This document shows, piece by piece, positions 44,339 to 54,506 of a stretch of 64,000 nucleotides of DNA. Numbering within the stretch: position 1 is the stretch's first letter; the number at the start of each line of letters is the position of its first letter. Origin of the DNA: Planctomycetaceae bacterium. GTDB taxonomy: Bacteria; Planctomycetota; Planctomycetia; Planctomycetales; Planctomycetaceae. The position numbers were made by a program, and so were the translations under genes. The notes beneath the pieces are model-generated. The model saw only the letters and a program-made list of their open reading frames with translations. It was not told the origin of the DNA and searched no databases. The stretch lies in assembly GCA_029259815.1 (NCBI GenBank), contig JAJDEJ010000086.1, forward strand, positions 1-64,000, in the 5' to 3' direction.

Positions 44339-47300
44339 ATGAGAATCACTTCTGCCATCATCATTCTCAGTTGCTGCTATGCGGCGTCCTCCGGGCGTGC
44401 AGCCGAGGTCACGCTGGGTGGCCACAAGTTCACTCTCCCCGAGGGCTTCGAGATCGAACAGGTCGCGGGTCCACCGCTGGTGAACCGGCCGATCTGTGCA
44501 GACTTTGACGAGCAGGGACGTTTGTACGTCGCCGACTCCAGTGGGTCGAATGACAAAGTGCAGACGCAACTCGAACAGAAGCCGCATCGCATCGTGCGAT
44601 TGGAAGACACCGACGGCGACGGGATATTCGACAAAAGCATGGTCTTCGCTGGCTCGATGATGTTCCCCGAGGGGGCCATGTGGTTCGATGGCTCATTGTA
44701 CGTCTCCGCACCACCGGTCATCTGGAAGTTGACCGACACGGATGGCGACGGCGAGGCAGACAAACACGAGGAATGGTTCGACGCCAAGACGCTCACCGGT
44801 TGTGCAAACGATCTGCACGGTCCGTATCTCGGTCCCGATGGCTGGATCTACTGGTGCAAGGGAGCATTCGCCGAACAGACGTATGAACAACCAGGTCGCG
44901 AGCCGTTCGTCACCCGCGCGTCTCACATTTTCCGTCGTCGTCCAGAGGGCGGACCGGTCGAGCCGGTGATGACAGGTGGAATGGACAACCCGGTCGAGGT
45001 CGTTTTTACTCCAGGGGGCGAACGCATCTTCTCGACCACGTTTCTGGTGCACCCCGGTGGCGGACTGCGTGATGGATTGATCCATGCCATCTACGGCGGC
45101 GTCTACGGCAAAGAGCATGGCGTCTTGGAGGGGCACCCGCGCACGGGCGAGTTGATGCCAGCTCTCTCACACCTCGGCCCCGCTGCTCCTTGCGGTTTGC
45201 TCCATCTCGAGTCCGACCAACTCGGCGACGACTATCGCGGCAACGTTTTGTGTTGTCTGTTCAACATGCACCGGCTGACGCGGCACGTGCTCACGCCCAC
45301 CGGGGCGACTTTTGAGTCGAAACATGAAGATTTCCTCGTCAGTGACAACATCGACTTTCATCCGACCGACGTGTTGGAAGACGCCGATGGAAGCCTGCTC
45401 GTTGTTGACACGGGTGGCTGGTACAAATTGTGCTGCCCGACATCCAACCTCCACAAACCGGACATCCTGGGAGCGATCTACCGCATCAAACGCACCGGCT
45501 CGCATCACGTGTCCGATGCGCGTGGCTTGAATCTCGATTGGAAGTCACTTTCAATCAATGAGCTGGTCGGTTTTCTGGACGCGACCCGCCTTGCCGTCCG
45601 CCAGCGGGCAAAGCAGACTCTTGCGAAGCAGGGCGAAGCAGCCGTCAATGCACTGGCTGGCGTGCTTCGGACATCCCCCTCACCAGATCAGCGTCGGCAC
45701 GCGGTCTGGACATTGTCATGGATCGACCTGCCATCGGCTCGCGAAGCTGTCCGTATCGCACTCGCAGATGACGATGAGACCGTCTGCCAAGCCGCACTGC
45801 ATGTCGTCAGCGTCTGGCGCGATGCGGACGCGAAGGCAGAGGTCGTCCGGTTGTTGCAATCCAAATCGACTCACAACCGTCGCGTCGCTGTTGAGGCATT
45901 GGGACGCATCGGAAACTCATCCGACATCAGACCACTGCTTCACGACTCAGTTGCCGAGGGAAACGACCGGGTGTTGGAGCACTCGCTGACTTATGCCCTC
46001 ATTGAGATCGGTGATGGGGATAAATTGGAGCAGTTGCAGGACTCGATTTGTCATCCGACTTCACAGCGGATTGCTCTGATCGCACGTGACCAGATCGGTG
46101 TGGGCAATCTGTCTGCAAGCGAGGTTCTTGAACTCCTGACTTCCACACAGGCGATTGAGACACGGGATGAGACCCGCGCTCTTCATGGTGCAGTCTGGTG
46201 GATCATTGATCATCACCCGGAGTGGGCCGATGACCTTGTCGGACACTTCCGTACATCTCTGAGTCGTGAAGATCTCTCTGATGCACAGAAGGCAGAATTG
46301 TCGCAGCGTCTCTCACGGTTTGCAGGCAACACGACGATTCAGGATATGTTGGGCGAGGTGCTTGCTCAGCCTTCGACATCGAGTGATACGCGGACGGTCG
46401 TGCTTCGGGCTATGGCGGACAGCGGATTGAAACAACTTCCCGTGTCGTGGCAACCAGCGTTGGCGACATCGCTCGATGCAAGTGATGCAGATACGCGCGA
46501 TCTGACAGTGAGAGTGATCGCTGCTGCGTCTGAGACAACACTTGGGGAGCAACTCATCTCGAAGCTGCAATCACTCGCCCTCGACGAAGGCGTGGTAGCG
46601 AACATCAGGCTACGGGCTCTATTGGCCATCCCACCATCGACACGGGAGTCTGAGACCGAAGCTGTGCAACAGTTTCTCTGCGATGCGATCTCCGTCGAAC
46701 AGCCGCTCGAAGTTCGCACACTCGCTGTGGACGTGCTGAAGACGACACCTCTTGACGACGGGTTGTTAGAGCGGCTCGCGAACGCGATCCCGTCAACGGG
46801 ACCAATGGAGTTGCAACATCTCATTGAACTGTTCGGCCAGTCGACGGATGAGTCGGTCGGCATTCGGTTGCTCGACGCACTCGGCCAAAGTGTTGCGGCG
46901 ACATCACTGCCTGTTGATAAGCTGAAGGAGGTGCTCGCAGGATACGGTGAGGCAACGCTGCAACAGGCGGAGCCGTTGTTCGCTCGTATCGAACAGGAGA
47001 ACCGTGACAAGTATCAGCAACTGGAAGCCGTGCTTGAGCTGTTGGCGGACGGTGACATCCGCAGTGGCCAGCGTGTGTTCCACGGCACCAAGACAGCTTG
47101 TATTGGCTGTCACACGATGGGCTATCTCGGAGGTCGCGTAGGGCCGGACCTCACACGGATTGGTCGCATTCGCAGCGAGCGTGATCTCCTCGAAGCGATC
47201 CTGTTCCCGAGTGCGAGCTTCGTCAGGAGCTACGAACCCACGACCGTGTTACTCACCGATGGGCGCGTGCTGAATGGGGTCATCAAAGACGAGACTTCGT

Positions 47301-47467
47301 CAGAAATTACACTGCAACTGGACGCGCAGAAGTTGATTCACATTTCGCTGAACGACATCGAAGAGAGACTGGACAGCAAGGTCTCGATTATGCCCGCCGG
47401 CCTCGACAAGCAGCTCACGCCCCAGCAACTGGCGGACCTGGTCACATTCTTGAAGGCAGCACAGTGA
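44339..47467 (+). CDS. PVC-type heme-binding (CxxCH) propeller/HEAT protein
   Basis: A 1042-residue exported protein, second of its type in the window. A signal peptide (MRITSAIIILSCCYAASSGRA) fixes the start at 44339. Residues about 30-400 form a propeller (FDEQGRLYVADSSGS, DTDGDGIFDKS, DTDGDGEADKHEEW). Residues about 420-880 are HEAT-like helices. The cytochrome-like C-terminus has one heme site (CIGCH, nucleotides about 47100-47114) and the family signature PTTVLLTDGRVLNGVIKDET. It differs from the copy at 12545-15601 in most of its sequence. An amidohydrolase gene follows 57 bases on and may share its transcript. Confidence 0.92.
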   Translation: MRITSAIIILSCCYAASSGRAAEVTLGGHKFTLPEGFEIEQVAGPPLVNRPICADFDEQGRLYVADSSGSNDKVQTQLEQKPHRIVRLEDTDGDGIFDKSMVFAGSMMFPEGAMWFDGSLYVSAPPVIWKLTDTDGDGEADKHEEWFDAKTLTGCANDLHGPYLGPDGWIYWCKGAFAEQTYEQPGREPFVTRASHIFRRRPEGGPVEPVMTGGMDNPVEVVFTPGGERIFSTTFLVHPGGGLRDGLIHAIYGGVYGKEHGVLEGHPRTGELMPALSHLGPAAPCGLLHLESDQLGDDYRGNVLCCLFNMHRLTRHVLTPTGATFESKHEDFLVSDNIDFHPTDVLEDADGSLLVVDTGGWYKLCCPTSNLHKPDILGAIYRIKRTGSHHVSDARGLNLDWKSLSINELVGFLDATRLAVRQRAKQTLAKQGEAAVNALAGVLRTSPSPDQRRHAVWTLSWIDLPSAREAVRIALADDDETVCQAALHVVSVWRDADAKAEVVRLLQSKSTHNRRVAVEALGRIGNSSDIRPLLHDSVAEGNDRVLEHSLTYALIEIGDGDKLEQLQDSICHPTSQRIALIARDQIGVGNLSASEVLELLTSTQAIETRDETRALHGAVWWIIDHHPEWADDLVGHFRTSLSREDLSDAQKAELSQRLSRFAGNTTIQDMLGEVLAQPSTSSDTRTVVLRAMADSGLKQLPVSWQPALATSLDASDADTRDLTVRVIAAASETTLGEQLISKLQSLALDEGVVANIRLRALLAIPPSTRESETEAVQQFLCDAISVEQPLEVRTLAVDVLKTTPLDDGLLERLANAIPSTGPMELQHLIELFGQSTDESVGIRLLDALGQSVAATSLPVDKLKEVLAGYGEATLQQAEPLFARIEQENRDKYQQLEAVLELLADGDIRSGQRVFHGTKTACIGCHTMGYLGGRVGPDLTRIGRIRSERDLLEAILFPSASFVRSYEPTTVLLTDGRVLNGVIKDETSSEITLQLDAQKLIHISLNDIEERLDSKVSIMPAGLDKQLTPQQLADLVTFLKAAQ

Positions 47468-47524
47468 CGGCATGAGGCGATTTTGAACCCGTCCTCCGAT
47501 CTCAAAAGGTATTGAAACCAGATC

Positions 47525-48691
47525 ATGAAGTGTGACCTGCTCATTTGTGGCGGTGAGGTCGTCGACTCATCACAAGGTCTGCGAGGCGTTCGGGATATCG
47601 CTGTGATCGATGGTCGCATCGCTCACGCGCCGGATTTGATGGAGACCGTTGAGGCGAAGTGCATGATTGATGCTCGCGGGCTGTTCGTCGTCCCGGGCTT
47701 GATCGATCTCCATGTCCATGTGTACCCGCACTCGACGTGGGGGCTGGATCCGGATTCGATCGCCGCTGCGAACGGAGTCACCACGTTCCTCGATACGGGC
47801 TCGGCGGGGTCGTACAGCTTCGACGAGTTTCGCAGGGAAACGATTGACGGTTCCCGCTCCCGCGTGTTTGCCCTCGTCAATCTCTCCTGTACAGGTCTCC
47901 TGACCGGAAATCTCGGCGAGCTGCGAGATCGTCGTTACGCGGACGTCGAGGGTGTCAAACGTGTCATTCGCAAGCATCCCGATGTGGCCATCGGGGTCAA
48001 GATCCGGGCTAGTGACTACATCATCGGCACCGGCGAGGACGGCTGGGCCAATCTCCGTGACGCGATCCGAGCCGCCCGAGAGTCGGAGACTTGGCTGATG
48101 GTGCACATTGGATTCTGCCCCATGTCGATCCCCGAACTGGTCAGCGAACTGGCTCCGGGTGACTGCATCACGCACTGCTTTCGTGGCGACAGTACGCCAA
48201 TCGTTGGCGCCGACGGACGAGTCTATGAAGCCGTCCGCGAGGCACAGGAGCGAGGCATCCACTTCGACGTCGGCCACGGCATGGGCAGTTTTTGCTGGGA
48301 GATCGCTGAGTCGGCACTCGAACAAGGCTTCGAACCAACAACCATCAGCACCGACCTGCACCAATGGTGTATCAACGGGCCGGTTTACGACATGCCCACG
48401 ACGATGAGCAAGTTTCTCCAACTGGGGATGCCCCTCGAAAAAGTCATCGAACTCACAACAATTCGACCTGCGGAAATACTTGACCAACAGGAAGAACTCG
48501 GCACACTCCGTGAGGGAACGATTGCGGACATCACACTCCTCGAACCATGCGAGGGACGCTTTCGATTGACCGACAGTCTTGGTCAACATCGCACGGCAGA
48601 CACGCTTTTGCGGGCAGCAGCAACGATTCGCGGTGGTGAACTCCTGCCGGGCGGCGGGAGTCTCGCAGGTCGTCATCTGGCCGATGCGTGA
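47525..48691 (+). CDS. Amidohydrolase/deacetylase family metallohydrolase
   Basis: A 388-residue cytoplasmic TIM-barrel metal enzyme. Metal-binding residues are visible: His63 and His65 (LIDLHVHVYPHS), the likely carboxylated Lys in GVKIRASDYI, a His in ITHCFRG and an Asp in TISTDLHQW. Sequence order fits the dihydroorotase/deacetylase-like subgroup with an N-terminal small beta domain (ICGGEVVDSSQGLRGVRDIAV). Its position after a PVC heme gene and before an enolase-superfamily gene suggests catabolism of a sugar- or amide-derived compound; the substrate is not known. Confidence 0.88.
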   Translation: MKCDLLICGGEVVDSSQGLRGVRDIAVIDGRIAHAPDLMETVEAKCMIDARGLFVVPGLIDLHVHVYPHSTWGLDPDSIAAANGVTTFLDTGSAGSYSFDEFRRETIDGSRSRVFALVNLSCTGLLTGNLGELRDRRYADVEGVKRVIRKHPDVAIGVKIRASDYIIGTGEDGWANLRDAIRAARESETWLMVHIGFCPMSIPELVSELAPGDCITHCFRGDSTPIVGADGRVYEAVREAQERGIHFDVGHGMGSFCWEIAESALEQGFEPTTISTDLHQWCINGPVYDMPTTMSKFLQLGMPLEKVIELTTIRPAEILDQQEELGTLREGTIADITLLEPCEGRFRLTDSLGQHRTADTLLRAAATIRGGELLPGGGSLAGRHLADA

Positions 48692-48756
48692 TGTCACGGT
48701 TGAGTGAGAGCGTAATCGCTTGCCGGTTTGTCAGCCCTGACTCCGCTCATCACGCG

Positions 48757-48775
48757 GAGCGTGATGGCTACTTTC
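48757..48775. repeat. Short shared hairpin repeat, copy 2
   Basis: Identical over 19 bases (GAGCGTGATGGCTACTTTC) to 34918-34936. Here the preceding bases give a perfect stem CATCACGC/GCGTGATG with GGA as loop. It lies between convergent genes and touches the stop of the - strand enolase-superfamily gene, consistent with a terminator or dispersed repeat. Confidence 0.5.
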
Positions 48776-49925
48776 AGGAAAACGAAATTGGCTGCGGGCA
48801 GAATCGTTTCAACATGTCCGGGGCGATGGCGATACCGAGACCTGGTCGGTTGGGGATCGTCAGCATTCCTGCATCATCAAGTTGGAATGGCTCGGTCGTC
48901 AGTTCGTCGATGTACGCACACGGTGTCAGGTATTCGACGTAACGAGCAACAGGCATGGCGGCTGATTGTTGGAGATCAGCGGCGAGTCCGACTGCTGTGT
49001 TCCAGCCATGAGGCACCCATTGCACGTGATGGTCGGCGGCCAGCCAGGCGATACGGCGAGCCTCACTGAGTCCGCCGCACTTGGTGCAGTCCGGCTGAAT
49101 GATGTCGACGGCTTTGTGTTCGAGCCAGGGTTGGAAGGCTTGCCGACGAGTGAGCACTTCTCCTGATGAGATTGGCACCGGGGAAACGCGAGTCAATTCG
49201 ACGAAACCATCAAGGTCATCGGGAGCCAGTGGTTCCTCGAACCAGACAATGCCATAGTCTGCCAGCATCCCAGCCGTGTTGCGGGCCCAATTGAGTCCGT
49301 GCGGCCAGAACTGTTCGCTGCCGCCCGCGTCAACCATGAGTTCGACGTGATCGCCGACCGTCTCGCGGGCCGTACTGACAAGGAGTTCGTCGAATTTTCG
49401 GTCACGTCGGCCAAATGGTCGCCAACCCAGTTTGATGGCACGGAAGCCGCGTTCGACAACATCAGTCAACTTCTGACGGAGCGGTTCCGGCTCGTCAAAC
49501 AGGACTGAGCCGTAGGGCTTGATGCGGTCCCGGTAGATGCCGCCCATCAACCGGGAGACCGGTTGTCCACACGCTTTGCCCAGCAGATCCCAGAGGGCGA
49601 TGTCGATTCCGCTGATCGCATGCTCGACTGCCCCGCCGCGTCCCTGCCAGAAGGAGGACTGCCGCAGTGTCTCGGTCAACCGCTCCGGCTCAATGGCTGA
49701 CTCTCCTTTGAGCAGCGGCCATAACAACTGCACTGCCCCGGCGACGAGACCTCCCGAAGTGAAGCAACTGCCATAGCCCACATGGTCGGCATCCGTTCTC
49801 ACGATGACGAGCGTGTGCAGATCCTCTTGCGGCTCATGACCCTGCGGCCAGCCACCATCCACCGTCGCTCCTGAGAGCGGACAGACATCAACTGCAATGA
49901 TCTTCACTCGAACCTCAACTTTCAT
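48774..49925 (-). CDS. Mandelate racemase/muconate lactonizing enzyme family protein
   Basis: A 383-residue enolase-superfamily enzyme. The capping domain starts EVRVKIIAVDV and SGIDIALWDLLGKACGQPVS is the typical barrel entrance. Metal ligands are likely Asp in VDAGGSE, Glu in WFEEPLAPDDL and Glu in SSGEVLT, and a catalytic His is in VPHGWNTAVG; KLGWRPFG holds a candidate base. This pattern resembles sugar-acid dehydratases such as galactonate or rhamnonate dehydratase, but the substrate cannot be assigned. It is convergent with the amidohydrolase, with a short shared repeat between them. The start at 49925 is at the end of the open frame. Confidence 0.88.
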   Translation of the reverse strand: MKVEVRVKIIAVDVCPLSGATVDGGWPQGHEPQEDLHTLVIVRTDADHVGYGSCFTSGGLVAGAVQLLWPLLKGESAIEPERLTETLRQSSFWQGRGGAVEHAISGIDIALWDLLGKACGQPVSRLMGGIYRDRIKPYGSVLFDEPEPLRQKLTDVVERGFRAIKLGWRPFGRRDRKFDELLVSTARETVGDHVELMVDAGGSEQFWPHGLNWARNTAGMLADYGIVWFEEPLAPDDLDGFVELTRVSPVPISSGEVLTRRQAFQPWLEHKAVDIIQPDCTKCGGLSEARRIAWLAADHHVQWVPHGWNTAVGLAADLQQSAAMPVARYVEYLTPCAYIDELTTEPFQLDDAGMLTIPNRPGLGIAIAPDMLKRFCPQPISFS

Positions 49926-50162
49926 TCAAGACACTGACTGCATCGGCGGACGTCTTTTCGCCTTCATCCGTCAACCGGCTGCGAGCGTATTCTAGGTCGA
50001 GACTGTGTTACAATTCACCTCGGTCGACGACCGACCACCGTGCTCTCTTCGGAAACAACGCCCACCTCAAGATCTACCTGCGTGACAGGTCACCGAGTCG
50101 GCAATGGTCTTTTATGCTTTCGACCCTCAGATTAAGAACACGAACCGGAGCGACAACTGCAG

Positions 50163-50993
50163 ATGAACTCCAAACCCCTCGGCGGCCACTCAGCTCTGAT
50201 TACCGGCTCTTCACGAGGCCTCGGACGGGTCATGGCCGAGGAGCTTTGTAAACAGGGGGCACGAGTTGCAGTGCATGGCACAGGTGAGAATAGCCCCAAG
50301 ACATTCGGCGAAGGCGAGTCGATGCAGCAAGTGGCCGATGACATCGCCGAGGCAGGAAATGGAGAGACGATGGCCGTGTGGGGTGATGTCACGGTTGAGT
50401 CGGACGTGCAGCGGATTGTGAGTGAGGTGCGCAATCGCTGGGATCAGATGGATATTCTGGTGTGTTGCGCTGGAGGAGACATCGGCTCTGCGGGGACTTC
50501 GGTCGGTCGTGGAGGCCGTCCTGAGAATGATGATTGTCTGTCGATCTCACTTGATGATGTGCAAAGTGTGATGGATCGCAATCTTCTGGGAACGATTCTG
50601 TTCTGCCGGGAAGTGGCAGGCGAGATGCAGGAACGGCGTGCTGGTCGGATCATCACGATCGGCAGCATCGCCGGTTGCTCCGGTCGGGAAAGCGGAGCCA
50701 TCTACTCGGTTGCCAAAGCAGCCGTGCATGAGTACACGCGGTGCCTAGCAGCTCAGCTGCGTCCCTTCAATGTGCCTGTCAATTGTGTCGCGCCCGGTTC
50801 GACAGTCACTGAACGATTCCTCCGCATCCATGAAGTGAATGAGTCGCGGATGGTGACGGAAGATACGCTCGACCGTTATGGTCGTCCGCATGAAGTGGCG
50901 GCGTTGGTCGCTTTCCTGTGTACACCGGCGGCTCAGTTTATCAGTGGGCAGGTGTTGCGCGTGGATGGAGGCAGCCAACTCTTTCCGTGTTGA
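50163..50993 (+). CDS. SDR family NAD(P)-dependent oxidoreductase
   Basis: A 276-residue classical short-chain dehydrogenase. The cofactor loop TGSSRGLG is at residues 14-21, [10 protein letters not shown] follows, the catalytic Ser lies in ITIGSIAG, and the YxxxK motif is YSVAKAA. The C-terminal [26 protein letters not shown] is typical of 3-oxoacyl-ACP-reductase-like members. A loop after VCCAGG ([19 protein letters not shown]) is longer than in most FabG proteins, so a sugar or polyol substrate is possible. The gene is divergent from the enolase-superfamily gene and 41 bases before the next CDS on the same strand. Confidence 0.9.
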   Translation: MNSKPLGGHSALITGSSRGLGRVMAEELCKQGARVAVHGTGENSPKTFGEGESMQQVADDIAEAGNGETMAVWGDVTVESDVQRIVSEVRNRWDQMDILVCCAGGDIGSAGTSVGRGGRPENDDCLSISLDDVQSVMDRNLLGTILFCREVAGEMQERRAGRIITIGSIAGCSGRESGAIYSVAKAAVHEYTRCLAAQLRPFNVPVNCVAPGSTVTERFLRIHEVNESRMVTEDTLDRYGRPHEVAALVAFLCTPAAQFISGQVLRVDGGSQLFPC

Positions 50994-51034
50994 TCTAATC
51001 TAACGGTCTTGAAACTCTATGAGAGAGGTCTCAC

Positions 51035-52642
51035 ATGCGATTCGCTGTGGTCGTTTCTGCCGTCGTTCTGCTACTGATGATGGGTACGCTCTTGGGTGTT
51101 GAGCCAGGTTCGGACACGAAAACCTGCTCGGTGCGGCTGTCGCTCATTGATGATGAAACGGGGAAGCCAATCCCGGGATTGGTCCGCGTTCGAAATGCCG
51201 ACGGACAAACGGTCTCATTGCCGGGCCTGCTTCCGCGTGGGCAGGGCCTGCGTGATGAGCAAGCCATTCATCAATGGTCCGCCCTGATTGAGCCGACAAC
51301 GATTGACTTTCCGCAAGCTGTTCTGGAGGTGTCTGCGTTCTCGGGACTCGAAACAGAGATCGCATCACAAACAATCGACCTGCGAGACAAGTCGGATGCG
51401 GATGTCACTCTCAAGCTGCGACGGTTCTACAATGCCCGAAGAGCCGGATATCAGAATGCCAACACGCATGTGCATGTCCGTCGCATGACGCGTCCCGAGA
51501 CAGATCAGTATTTAATTGAGTCAGCCACCGCTGACGGTCTTGACCTTGTGTTCGTCTCGTATCTTGAGCGGGCTGATGACGATGCCGATTACATCTCGAA
51601 CGAGTACACACGTGACGAGTTGCATGCGCTGAACACAGATCATGTGCACTTCGACAACGGTGAGGAGCACCGCCACAACTTCACGGCACATGCTGAGGGA
51701 TATGGACATGTGATGCTGTTGAGTATTCCGGAACTGGTTTACCCGGTCAGCATCGGGCCCGGCATCTCAAAGACCGGGACGGATGGCATCCCCTTGAAAC
51801 GTGGGATCGAGCGGACTCAGGAGATCGGTGGCACCGTCATCTGGTGTCACAATGCCTGGGGTCTCGAAGACATTCCCAACTGGCTGTCCGGTCAGCTGCA
51901 CGCCAACAACATTTTCGACGGTGGTTCGCGCGGCAGCTATGCCCACAGCTTCTATCGCTACTGGAATGTGGGGATTCAAGTCCCTGTCTCCACAGGGACC
52001 GACTGGTTCATCTACGACTTCTCGCGCGTGTACGTCCCTGCCGCTAACCAAATCACACCTGAACAGTGGCTCGACCAACTTGCCACAGGCCGCTCGTACA
52101 TTACTAACGGTCCGCTGTTGGAGTTCACAGTCAATGGCCACGGGTTGGGTGAGGCGATCCAGATTGAAGAACCGGGCAAGGTGTCGATTTCCGGAGGTGC
52201 GATTGGCCGCGTGGATTTTGAACGTCTCGAGCTGGTAAAAAACGGAGAGGTGATTGAGACTGTCTCTTCGCGACCCGAGGGAGAGCACTTCGCGGCCGTT
52301 TTGGAGACGAATTTGACCATCGAGGGTCCGTGCTGGGTTGCGTTGCGGACACCGCCGCCGTTTGCACCCGTCGACCCGAAATTGTCGACCAAAACGCCTC
52401 TGAACGAATATGGACGGGAAGTCTTCAGTCACACCTCAGCAACATTCATCGATGTTGCCGGTCGTCGTGTGTTTGATGCGGATGTCGCGTCATCATTGGT
52501 GAAGGAGATGCAGGAGAGTCAGACCCTGATTGGCCAACAGGGGACATTCGCCGACGACGTCGAGCGACAGACTGTGCTGTCGGTGTATGACGAAGGCATC
52601 GCCGCAATGAAGCAGAGCATCGAGGCTCACCTGGAAGACTGA
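51035..52642 (+). CDS. Exported CehA/McbA family metallohydrolase (PHP-type)
   Basis: A 535-residue protein with a signal peptide (VVVSAVVLLLMMGTLLG). Residues about 30-125 are a beta-sandwich-like N-terminal part (SLIDDETGKPIPGLVRV). The metal-dependent core starts NTHVHVRRM (HxH) and continues with DLVFVSYLERADD, HNFTAHAEGYGHVMLLS and IWCHNAWG, giving His and Asp ligands. CehA/McbA enzymes hydrolyse carbamate esters; the broader family is of unknown specificity. A C-terminal beta domain (about 385-480) follows. It is 41 bases after the SDR gene and probably in the same transcript. Confidence 0.85.
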   Translation: MRFAVVVSAVVLLLMMGTLLGVEPGSDTKTCSVRLSLIDDETGKPIPGLVRVRNADGQTVSLPGLLPRGQGLRDEQAIHQWSALIEPTTIDFPQAVLEVSAFSGLETEIASQTIDLRDKSDADVTLKLRRFYNARRAGYQNANTHVHVRRMTRPETDQYLIESATADGLDLVFVSYLERADDDADYISNEYTRDELHALNTDHVHFDNGEEHRHNFTAHAEGYGHVMLLSIPELVYPVSIGPGISKTGTDGIPLKRGIERTQEIGGTVIWCHNAWGLEDIPNWLSGQLHANNIFDGGSRGSYAHSFYRYWNVGIQVPVSTGTDWFIYDFSRVYVPAANQITPEQWLDQLATGRSYITNGPLLEFTVNGHGLGEAIQIEEPGKVSISGGAIGRVDFERLELVKNGEVIETVSSRPEGEHFAAVLETNLTIEGPCWVALRTPPPFAPVDPKLSTKTPLNEYGREVFSHTSATFIDVAGRRVFDADVASSLVKEMQESQTLIGQQGTFADDVERQTVLSVYDEGIAAMKQSIEAHLED

Positions 52643-52908
52643 TCACACTGAAGGATCAGGTCGAATAGGATTGCGGAGGCACAATTGTGTGAAGCGATAG
52701 CGGTTGGATCGGTCCCGGTGAGTCTGCTGATCACGGGTGACATGCGGGGTGCGGAGACGGGAACCCGTTCGGCTGTGCGGGTCGTGCACTTCGTGTTGCC
52801 GATTTTGGACCCTTCGATTTCTGTTGCCGATATGTCTGGGGAGTCACGCGATGGGCGACTCAGTCCAATCACCGTCATCATCCTCTGCCACGCTATCCGA
52901 GACCTCGC

Positions 52909-53262
52909 ATGCTCGATCTTGACTTTGACGCCGCCAGCTTGACCGACACCGAATCCGACGTCCTCAGAGCCTACGCGGTTGCTGAGCAGGAGTTGTCAGC
53001 GGCGCGTCCACAACGATCGGAAGGAGATGAGGCTGTGCCTCAACCTAAAACCTGGGTGACGCGTCTCAAAGAGATCGAGGGGGTGCCAAGCGACCAACTG
53101 ACTGTGATTCATGGCCGCCTAATTGCCTTGGGCCTTCTACATTTTCAACTGCCGGGACGCGATGAAGGTGTGGTCTACCGCGTTACGTCTGATGGCCGCA
53201 AAGCCATATCGATGCACAAGGAACCAGTCGTCGAAGAATCGATGACACGCTTGTCCGCCTGA
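52909..53262 (+). CDS. Hypothetical small protein, possible winged-helix
   Basis: A 117-residue protein with a helical, charged N-terminal part and a region QLTVIHGRLIALGLLHFQL followed by EGVVYRVTSDGRKAI, which reads like a winged-helix recognition region and wing. I do not recognise a family. It is plausible as a small DNA-binding or adaptor protein, but that is inference. It converges with the OmpA gene across 8 bases. The 266-base gap upstream shows no other convincing frame. Confidence 0.55.
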   Translation: MLDLDFDAASLTDTESDVLRAYAVAEQELSAARPQRSEGDEAVPQPKTWVTRLKEIEGVPSDQLTVIHGRLIALGLLHFQLPGRDEGVVYRVTSDGRKAISMHKEPVVEESMTRLSA

Positions 53263-53270
53263 GTCATCAA

Positions 53271-54107
53271 TCAAAAGTAGGGCGCTGCACCCACATTGCT
53301 TGCGATCTTGGCATCCGGGGCGAGGATGTAAATCTCGACGCGACGGTTCCGTTGACGCGATGAGTCGTCAGAGTTGGCCGCGATCGGCTGATACTTGCTG
53401 TAACCGGCGATCCCCATGCGATGCTCTGCCAGTCCCTGCTTGCCCAGGGCACCAACGACCGAAGTCGCCCGGTGAGCGGAGAGTTCCCAGTTGTTCGCAT
53501 GCTTGGAGCGAGTCGTCGCCTTCTTCACAGGTTGGTCATCCGTATGACCGACGACCAGAATGTTGAATTGTTGGGCTTCCGGATCGTTCATGATGCGGGC
53601 GAATTCCTGCAACACCGGGTGAGCGTCTGTCCGCACCTCGGAGCTACCGGTTGAGAACAACAGGTCTCCCGTGAACTTGCTGACACCCGTGTAGGGATCG
53701 AATTCGAACTCAGGATACTTCCGAGCCAGTTCTTCGAACCGTTTCGTCGCTCCACTGGAGAGCGGGTTTTCGCCACTGCTGAGACCGGTGAGCAGGTTGG
53801 AGTAGCGAGCGTGCAACTCCTGTCGTTCGGCTCCGAGATTGGCCAATCGCTCATTCGCGATCTGCAGCTCCTGTTGAGTCTGAGCGGCCATCTGCTCGAA
53901 CTGCTGCTTCTCCATCGCGAGTTGGGCAGCGGTTTGACTGGCGTTGGCCAGTTGACCAGCCATCGCCTGTTGTTGCCGGTACATCGACAAGGTCTGAAAC
54001 TGACTTTGCCGATACTGGTACAACGGCACCGCGTTGCAGCCGGTCGTGGCGACAGCGAGCAACGAAAGCATGGCGACGAGAGGAAGTCGATTGATGTGCA
54101 GGGTCAT
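53271..54107 (-). CDS. OmpA family peptidoglycan-binding lipoprotein
   Basis: A 278-residue envelope protein. The lipobox LLAVATTGCNAV gives lipid-modified Cys24. Residues about 30-110 are a long, Gln/Ala/Glu-rich coiled coil (AMEKQQFEQMAAQTQQEL). The OmpA domain covers about 145-265, with FSTGSSEVRTDAHPVL, ILVVGHTDDQPVKK, WELSAHRATSVV and RQRNRRVEIYI, which carry the peptidoglycan-contact residues. Planctomycetes have peptidoglycan, so a coiled-coil-linked anchor between the outer membrane and wall fits. No tol or pal genes are adjacent. Confidence 0.92.
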   Translation of the reverse strand: MTLHINRLPLVAMLSLLAVATTGCNAVPLYQYRQSQFQTLSMYRQQQAMAGQLANASQTAAQLAMEKQQFEQMAAQTQQELQIANERLANLGAERQELHARYSNLLTGLSSGENPLSSGATKRFEELARKYPEFEFDPYTGVSKFTGDLLFSTGSSEVRTDAHPVLQEFARIMNDPEAQQFNILVVGHTDDQPVKKATTRSKHANNWELSAHRATSVVGALGKQGLAEHRMGIAGYSKYQPIAANSDDSSRQRNRRVEIYILAPDAKIASNVGAAPYF

Positions 54108-54506
54108 GCAAGGCCTCCGGCAATGCTCGTCCAGAACGGACGATCATTGATCCCTTGAGAAGTTCAAGGATGGGGCAGCTTCGATCCGAAGGGACCTCAG
54201 CGGCGGGAATGGGTTGGACGTGGGGTCGACATGAGAGGAGGGGATCGAGCGGGCTCGATCATGCGAAACGTTATATCCAGAAACCGGCGAGGATTGCCAG
54301 ACGGACCACCTCCGCAGGGGGGCTCGACGGCAGGATCTGCCGAAAGACATGTTCGGCTGCGAAGAGTGACGCAAGTCGTGTCCTCGCCGGGAACAACGTA
54401 CGGACATGCTTGACGCTTCGGCAGACAAAACCTACTCTCTGAACGAATGGGGAGTGTTTCCTTGTGGACAAGACTCGCCATTCTCGCCGACAACCTTGTT
54501 GGCTCA
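54108..54506. other. Intergenic region upstream of tRNA-Val
   Basis: Nearly 400 bases between the start of the divergent OmpA gene and tRNA-Val. Small overlapping frames have no coding character. It should contain the promoters of both. No inverted repeat of note or terminator was recognised. Confidence 0.35.

Noticed and set aside
52627-52942. Opposed open frames of about 85 codons on both strands between the CehA-type gene and the small CDS
   Set aside because: Neither has a ribosome site or protein-like hydrophobic pattern, and they are complementary frames of the same DNA.
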